Assembly: GCA_950097015.1 (NCBI GenBank) | Contig: CATNEN010000025.1 | Span: forward strand, 1,326,001-1,390,000 | Direction of reading: 5' to 3' | Length of the DNA stretch: 64,000 bases | DNA from: Macrostomum hystrix | Taxonomy: Eukaryota; Platyhelminthes; Macrostomidae | Shown: positions 58,996-64,000 of the stretch, in pieces | Layout of the letters: each line of letters starts with the position of its first letter | Numbering within the stretch: the first letter of the stretch is position 1 | The notes under the pieces: generated by a model | Database searches by the model: none | The model's input: the letters and a program-made list of their open reading frames with translations, nothing else | What the model was told of the DNA's origin: nothing | Made by a program: the position numbers and the translations under genes

Positions 58996-61900
58996 TTAGT
59001 CGTGTGCCGAGTTCGAGCGCTCAGTTCGACGCATTTGGATCCCCAGCGCCATCTTCTCGGCTATGTAGCGGTAGACACTGAGCCAGGCCTTCTGGGCGTC
59101 CCGTGTGTACAACTGGCCGAGCTTCTGCTCCATCGTATAGTCTATGGCCGGCCACAGGCGCTTGAAGTTGAAAGAGGGGATAAAAACTGTAGAAAACTTG
59201 TTGGACAATGAACAATCCAAGCTTCCTACCCAAAAGAAATGGTTGTTCAAAACCTGCCATCGGTATGACCATATCCTCCCAAAGGTAGGAAAATACGAGT
59301 GATCGTCATACAAGCTTAAAGTAAAATAATGCTTCATCAAAATATACCATCCGTTGGATAATGGATCTTCGAAGAGGATCCTAAGAGGATAATGGATCGG
59401 CGAAGAGGATCCTAAGAGGATAATGGATCATCAAAGAAGATCCTAAGATGATAATGGATCTTCGTAGTAATTACGAGGATAATGGATCGTCATCCAAATG
59501 TTTCAATAATGGATCGTCTAAAGGGGTCATCGGAAAATCTAGAAAGTATTTTAAATAGAAGATAGTGAAAGTATGTTAACATGGTAGGAAAAATGGCGCT
59601 TAAAATATCTATAAATCAGTAATGTATCTGGGCTGCTTACGAATAGAAAACAAGTACTTAACGAGCTTTGTGAATACTTGCTAGTATTTTTGTTTTATTT
59701 GTTTAATCTTTCGAAGCAGAAGTGCATTTGAAAAAAAAGTTACGTATTTTATAATCAAAGGATATAAGTCAGCTTTCGTTTTCATTGAGCCATGAAACAT
59801 AAAACTACAAATATATTTCAATGTGGCATTCAAAGTTACCCTATAGGCAAGGATACGAATAGAGGCTTAATTTACACAGGGGAACAATGATTTCATTTCT
59901 TTAGCCGTTCGATCACTTCTCAGCTGTCAATCGTATGGAGACAGACTAACTGGCAAGCAGAAAGCTAATCCGCTTTTGATTAAAATTATCCCGTATTTGC
60001 AACTAACAATTGCACAGCAGCGTTGATAAGTGAAACTTTGAGTATGATTACAATTAGAATCTCTGTTCTCACTCTGCTCTTACGCTCTGTTCTTGAAATT
60101 ACGTTTTCGAATTAAATTGAGGATATTTTATTGAAAAAACCTGTCATGCTGGTGACTCATAACATCGTTGATCAACTAGTAATAATAATAATTAATAATA
60201 ATAATTGATTACACCTGCCCCAATTGGGTCAGATGCGCAGCCGACAGCACAGCCGCAGCTAATGCGCGCGCATCTGAAGGCTGCGTACAGCTGTTCAGTC
60301 CACGGACTGGGGGGACGCCACACCCACCTTCAATTATCCCAGCTGATGCTGGTACCCATTTAACAGCTGGGTGAACTCAAGCAATGCAGAGTTAAGTGTC
60401 TTGCTAAATGACGCAAATTGTTCCAGTGGAGTCGGGAATCGAACCCCCTACCTTCAAGTCGTGAGTCCGACGCCCTAACCACTAGGCTACAACCTCTATC
60501 AACTAATCTTGATCAACAAACATTGAGTCACGCGCAACACGCGTGCAAGACATTCTTCGACTTTTCGACTAGCGCAGGGGTCGGCCCACTGATTGCTGTG
60601 CGGACCAGATAGAACCTAAAAGACGACAAAAAAGACAAACAGGGAAGAGATAAGACAGGGAAGAGATGAGACAGGGAAGAGATGAGACAGGGGAGGGATG
60701 AGAGAGGGGAGATATGAGAGAGGGGAGAGATGAGAGAGGGAAGAGATGTGACAGGGGAGAGATGAGACAGGGGAGAGATGAGACAGGGAAGAGATGAGAC
60801 ACCGGAGAGATGAGAGAGGGGAGAGATCAGACATGGGAGAGATGAGAGAGGGAAGAGATGGGACAGGGGAGAGATGAGACACCGGAGAGATGAGAGAGGG
60901 GAGAGATCAGACATGGGAGAGATGAGAGAGGGAAGAGATGGGACAGGGGAGAGATGAGACACCGGAGAGATGAGAGAGGGTAGAGATCAGACATGGGAGA
61001 GATGAGAGAGAAAGAGATGAGGCACGGGAGAGATGAGATATTTGAGAGATGAGACTCTCCATCCGGCAACGGGCCGGATTTGGGAGCTTCGAGGGCCGCG
61101 TCTGGCCCGCGGGCGGGAGTTTGCCGACCCCTGGACTAAAGCATGTATTTGTTGCGTGATTTTTTTCGAATTCTCAGATAGTTAAAACACGACTCGCTGG
61201 CATGATAGGTCGCGTGTTTTTCTCAAGACCGGGATCTTTTATCCGACCCTGCAGCTTAGCTTCAAAGCCCCAGCATTAGTCTAATTCCCAGCATTGAAGG
61301 ATACCGAAGGAAGTCTCGGCGAAAGCAAGAAAAACAAGGACTCGTCCATTGTGCGAGCATTCCGTCGTAAAACGAAGATTTCGTGCGATGTTTTTTATTC
61401 AATGAACATGTTTGCAGCTTCTTCCCCAACCGGAATCGCAAAGCTAGATTTAATTGCCTTATTGGCAATCCTACAAGTCTGAGGCAAATCAAATTGATTA
61501 ACGAAATTGCTTGGAGCTATTATCCTTGAGAAAACTTTGCTACAATGAGTCAAGAGTCTGTCGAAGACTATTGGTCGTAATGATTGCCAAGAAACCTCAG
61601 TGCAAGTAACATTTATCAGGAAGTAAATAGGAACGATCAAACTAAAAATGGCTTGTTTGAATTCTTACTGTCCTATTTCGAAGACGAATTGACAAGCAAT
61701 GACAGATTATCAATATTGTCGTGCAATTAGGAATTCGCTACTAAAAGCTTTGCAAACTCGTAGCTTTTATTTGCTCATTGTTTGTGATGCAAATCGATAC
61801 GTAGAAATCGAAGTTCCAATCTCAGCTTGAGGGAAACAATTAGGGTGGGTTTTGAAGCTTCCCCAGTCCATGGACTGAATTGCTACGAAATTGCTGCAGC

Positions 61901-62703
61901 CTAAAGTGTGGCCCATTTGGGCTAGGTGGGATTTATCTTCTATTTTCTATTTCTAATTACTGCAATTATTTTCCTGCTCTTGAAAAAAACTGCTTTTTTA
62001 GAAGATGACATGCATGCTTTCATCAAGGAGAAAAATAGTTTATCCCTCAATTGGGATACATAACTGGCTTTCAGAATATTATTAGCCAGTAATGATCCCT
62101 GGCAGAGCCGGGTCAGTGGCAGAGCTGTCCAACGCGTCTCTCGCAACAAGGTCCCTGAGCTCAATTCCGCAGTGAGGCCACTTGCATTTGTGGCTTGTCG
62201 TGCAATTTACGCCTTTGAGAGACAACCTCCAAGCACAGCAAAAATGTACACTCTCAAAGTGACAATGAGAAAGTCAGGGCAGATGTACACACCTGCATAA
62301 GTGTGTGTGCCTGCTTAGTATCTGTGTGAGTGTGTGCTCAGGAGTCAGAATGGCCTCCTCGCTGGCTGCGGGTCTAGTGTCACCAAATGATGTGCCATTG
62401 CCGGCAACCCTCCCGCAACTACTATTATTGTTATTCTCTAACATAAAAATTACCATAATGTGCTCCGGGCGCACGTGAAAGGCACAATGAGCCTGACCCA
62501 GTGCCAGCAGGACAGAATTCAGCATCAGGGCATCCTCGAGGCAGTCGACTGCGGCGCCCAAAGCCTGCATCACAGCTTCGCCGTGCTTGGCCAGCTTGTC
62601 GGGATCCGGCTCGTAATCCGGCGGGGCGACAACGCCAGAATTGTCCGATCTGGCTAGCAGCTTGTGGAACATACTCCGCATGGACTTGTCCGTTTGGAAG
62701 AGC
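58996..62703 (-). CDS. Globin, two 3' exons; first exon outside the window
   Basis: Haem-binding oxygen carrier or sensor of the globin fold. Exon 62703-62454 encodes 83 residues from the C helix to mid G helix. It includes MFHKLLAR, the distal E7 histidine in KLAKHGEAVMQAL, VDCLEDAL and the proximal F8 histidine in LALGQAHCAFHV, ending RPEHIM. The terminal exon 59160-58996 encodes RLWPAIDYTMEQKLGQLYTR, then DAQKAWLSVYRYIAEKMALG (G and H helices) and a short polar tail, stop TAA. The split falls where vertebrate globins have their conserved G7.0 intron (phase 0), and the 5' exon begins in phase 2, matching B12.2. The acceptor is CTTCAAG; an alternative CTACAG lies 25 bases earlier. The pattern LALGQAH resembles neuroglobin-like globins, but subfamily is not settled. 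The 3.3-kb intron hosts two SINEs and a hAT-like MITE. Confidence 0.92.
59355..59520. repeat. Short degenerate array, GATAATGGATC units
   Basis: About six copies of a 30-35 base unit (AAGAGGATCCTAAGAGGATA with ATGGATCTTCG), then decayed copies. In the globin intron. Confidence 0.85.
60181..60505 (-). mobile_element. Second tRNA-derived SINE family, reverse orientation
   Basis: On the minus strand the head has TAGCCTAGTGGTTAGGGCG (A box) and GGTTCGATTCCC (B box). The middle is a block with AAGTGTCTTGC-type bases read forward (AGTTAAGTGTCTTGCTAAAT) and CAGCTGATGCTGGTACCCAT. The tail is an AAT run at 60181-60207. The middle block resembles the conserved central domains shared by distant metazoan SINEs. 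Confidence 0.82.
60575..61133. mobile_element. hAT-like MITE carrying a 16-bp minisatellite
   Basis: The left end is CAGGGGTCGGCCCACTG and the right end on the other strand is CAGGGGTCGGCAAACTC. The flanks GACTAGCG (60567-60574) and GACTAAAG (61134-61141) are an 8-bp target duplication with two mismatches, the length typical of hAT. The inside (about 60635-61055) is a 16-bp array, GAGACAGGGGAGAGAT type, and a GC-rich arm GGCCCGCGGGCGGGAG follows. No transposase. Confidence 0.87.
61134..62103. other. Globin intron sequence between mobile elements
   Basis: AT-rich with short open frames on the minus strand but no recognisable domain. I see nothing further. Confidence 0.35.
62104..62430 (+). 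mobile_element. tRNA-derived SINE, globin intron
   Basis: A box near AGTGGCAGAGCTG, B-box region AAGGTCCCTGAGCTCAATTC, conserved GCAATTTACGCCTTTGAGAG, then CTCGCTGGCTGCGGGTCTAG and TGTCACC, ending in an ATT-rich tail (TATTATTGTTATT) right before the splice donor of the globin exon. Confidence 0.88.
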
Positions 62704-64000
62704 CTGTAAATGTTTTACGAGAGCATCGCTTGTTTCATATTCTAATATTGCACAACCAGGGCCAGGGCGCAGTGCAGGGGTTGAGTGGCAGAGCGGTAAA
62801 ACGCATTTGCCTTTCGCATCAAGGTCCTGAGCTCGATTCCGCGGCGAGGCCTTTTTCATTTGAGACGCAGCCGCGGAGAGAAGGCTTGGGGACTTGTCGT
62901 GCAATTTACGCCCTTTAGGGCCAACCTCCAAGGCACAGTGTGCACTGCCTGACGATGAGAGAGTCAGGGCAGATGTACACGCCTGTGTGAGCGTATGCCT
63001 GCGTACAGTATCTGTGTGCGTGTGTGCTCAGGAGTCAGCGAAATGGGCAGAATTGCCTCCTCGCTGGCTGCGGGTCTAGTGTCACTAAATGTTGTGCCAT
63101 AACCTCCTGATGTGCATATCCTCGTGTTCTTGCGTGTGCTCAGGGATTTACAGAGTGAGCAAGTTCTCTTCGTGCCGATTATTGTCAAGCAATTCGATTT
63201 TAAACCACGAAAGAACTGCTGACCAAGAATAATTGTTCGTTTCTTTATTTTTTGACGAGCTTATCAGTTAAAGGAGAAGAATCATCGAACCTCACGACCA
63301 AAACTGCCTAATGACAGAAAGACACTATAGACCATGCAGGGACTCATGAACAAAATGTCCCGATGAAATTCTCAGAAATTGATTACAAGAAAAGTCTAAA
63401 GACTAAAGGTTTGCAAGTCGTAGACTGAGAAAACGATTCTTAATTAAGCTCAGAGTGGTGCATTGCCGCTGACAACTCTTTGATCTTGCACATTCGAACC
63501 TCGTCAAAAGAACGAAATCTTTCAACTCTGAATTAAACGCGATCACTTTGCTCAGAGTTGAACAGTTTTTTCAAAAAGACACTCTGAATATTGTACTTCG
63601 TGTGAGTTGATTGCTCTGGATAGCAGCATCGTCTGGTGTGCCTTCTCCGTGTGTCCCCTCTCGCCCTCAGCCTCTGACCCTCGCTGCAATTCCCAAGTTG
63701 TGTACTTAGAAGCTCTTGAACAGAGAACTGTACGTCCCACAGCCAGCACTGTCGCTTCATTTGGTGCTGAAGCGAAAGAAGTGCTCAGCGAATGTGACAA
63801 AATCGTGCAGTCGCTAATTCTGTCCTTATAAAATTGCTATCGCCTTGCGCGCCTCAATTCCCAATCACTAGCTTCTCTTTCGCTAATCTCCCACGCGGAG
63901 AAGACCTACGAGCTCGTACATTGGATTAGAGAAATGAAATTCAAGCGATAACTGTACTGAGCAGGCTAATTACGTCAGGATTTAGCGGAAATTCAGGACC
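62704..64000. other. Globin upstream intron and unassigned sequence
   Basis: Begins with the globin 5' intron (acceptor ending at 62704, minus strand). Apart from the SINE at 62775-63105 I see no exon; the A/B-helix exon is not recognisable up to 64000. Confidence 0.45.
62775..63105 (+). mobile_element. tRNA-derived SINE, globin upstream intron
   Basis: Same family as the copy 670 bases earlier: GGGGTTGAGTGGCAGAGCGG, AAGGTCCTGAGCTCGATTCC, GCAATTTACGCCCTTTAGGG, CTCGCTGGCTGCGGGTCTAG then TGTCACTAAATG. Both copies point the same way. Confidence 0.9.

Noticed and set aside
58600-59211. Ser-Gln-Pro-Val repeat protein on the plus strand
   Set aside because: Reads through the CAGTCAGC array and then antisense to the globin terminal exon.
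61395-61640. Possible minus-strand exon of the globin gene or a nested gene
   Set aside because: The frame has no globin helix pattern and the flanking globin exons already join in phase without it.

Overview
The window is nuclear DNA of an animal. Genes are split by GT..AG introns, coding exons are GC-rich and often carry poly-Gln, poly-Ala or poly-Gly runs, and the non-coding DNA is AT-rich and full of tandem repeats. An innexin gap-junction gene points to a protostome. A lophotrochozoan such as a flatworm or a related worm is my best guess, but the sequence does not settle the phylum.

Nine protein genes can be supported, and reading frame carries through every splice junction I propose. 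In order they are: the 3' part of an ARHGAP1/p50RhoGAP-like gene (+, 3-3479); an intronless DEG/ENaC channel (-, 10419-12698); a PRODH2-like hydroxyproline dehydrogenase (+, 15114-17964); a WBP2-like GRAM/PPxY protein (-, 20067-24605); a CEP126-like centrosomal protein (+, 25337-29556), divergent from WBP2; an innexin (+, 30373-33140); an unrecognised 206-residue protein (+, 34228-37248); a class A GPCR (+, 44715-48205); an unrecognised poly-Gln protein (-, 51905-54922); and the last two exons of a globin (-, 58996-62703). I see no operon or shared pathway. The only suggestive pairing is the divergent WBP2/CEP126 promoter.

About a third of the window, by adding my interval estimates, is tandem repeat. 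Many arrays sit inside introns and fill almost the whole intron, each intron with its own private repeat unit. A 16-bp unit length recurs in at least eight arrays with unrelated sequence. The largest array (37.3-42.5 kb, 21-bp unit) starts about 75 bases after a stop codon and contains 840-bp higher-order repeats. Long reading frames inside these arrays are artefacts of repeat lengths divisible by 3 or of absent stop codons, and they are not annotated as genes.

Mobile elements are mostly short and non-autonomous: at least five copies of one tRNA-derived SINE family, a second SINE family, a 1,320-bp element with terminal inverted repeats inside the first WBP2 intron, a MITE family with TTAA at its ends, and a hAT-like MITE that carries a 16-bp minisatellite. 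A related minisatellite occurs at two other places in the window. There are no bacterial-type operons, no CRISPR arrays, no rRNA and no convincing tRNA gene.
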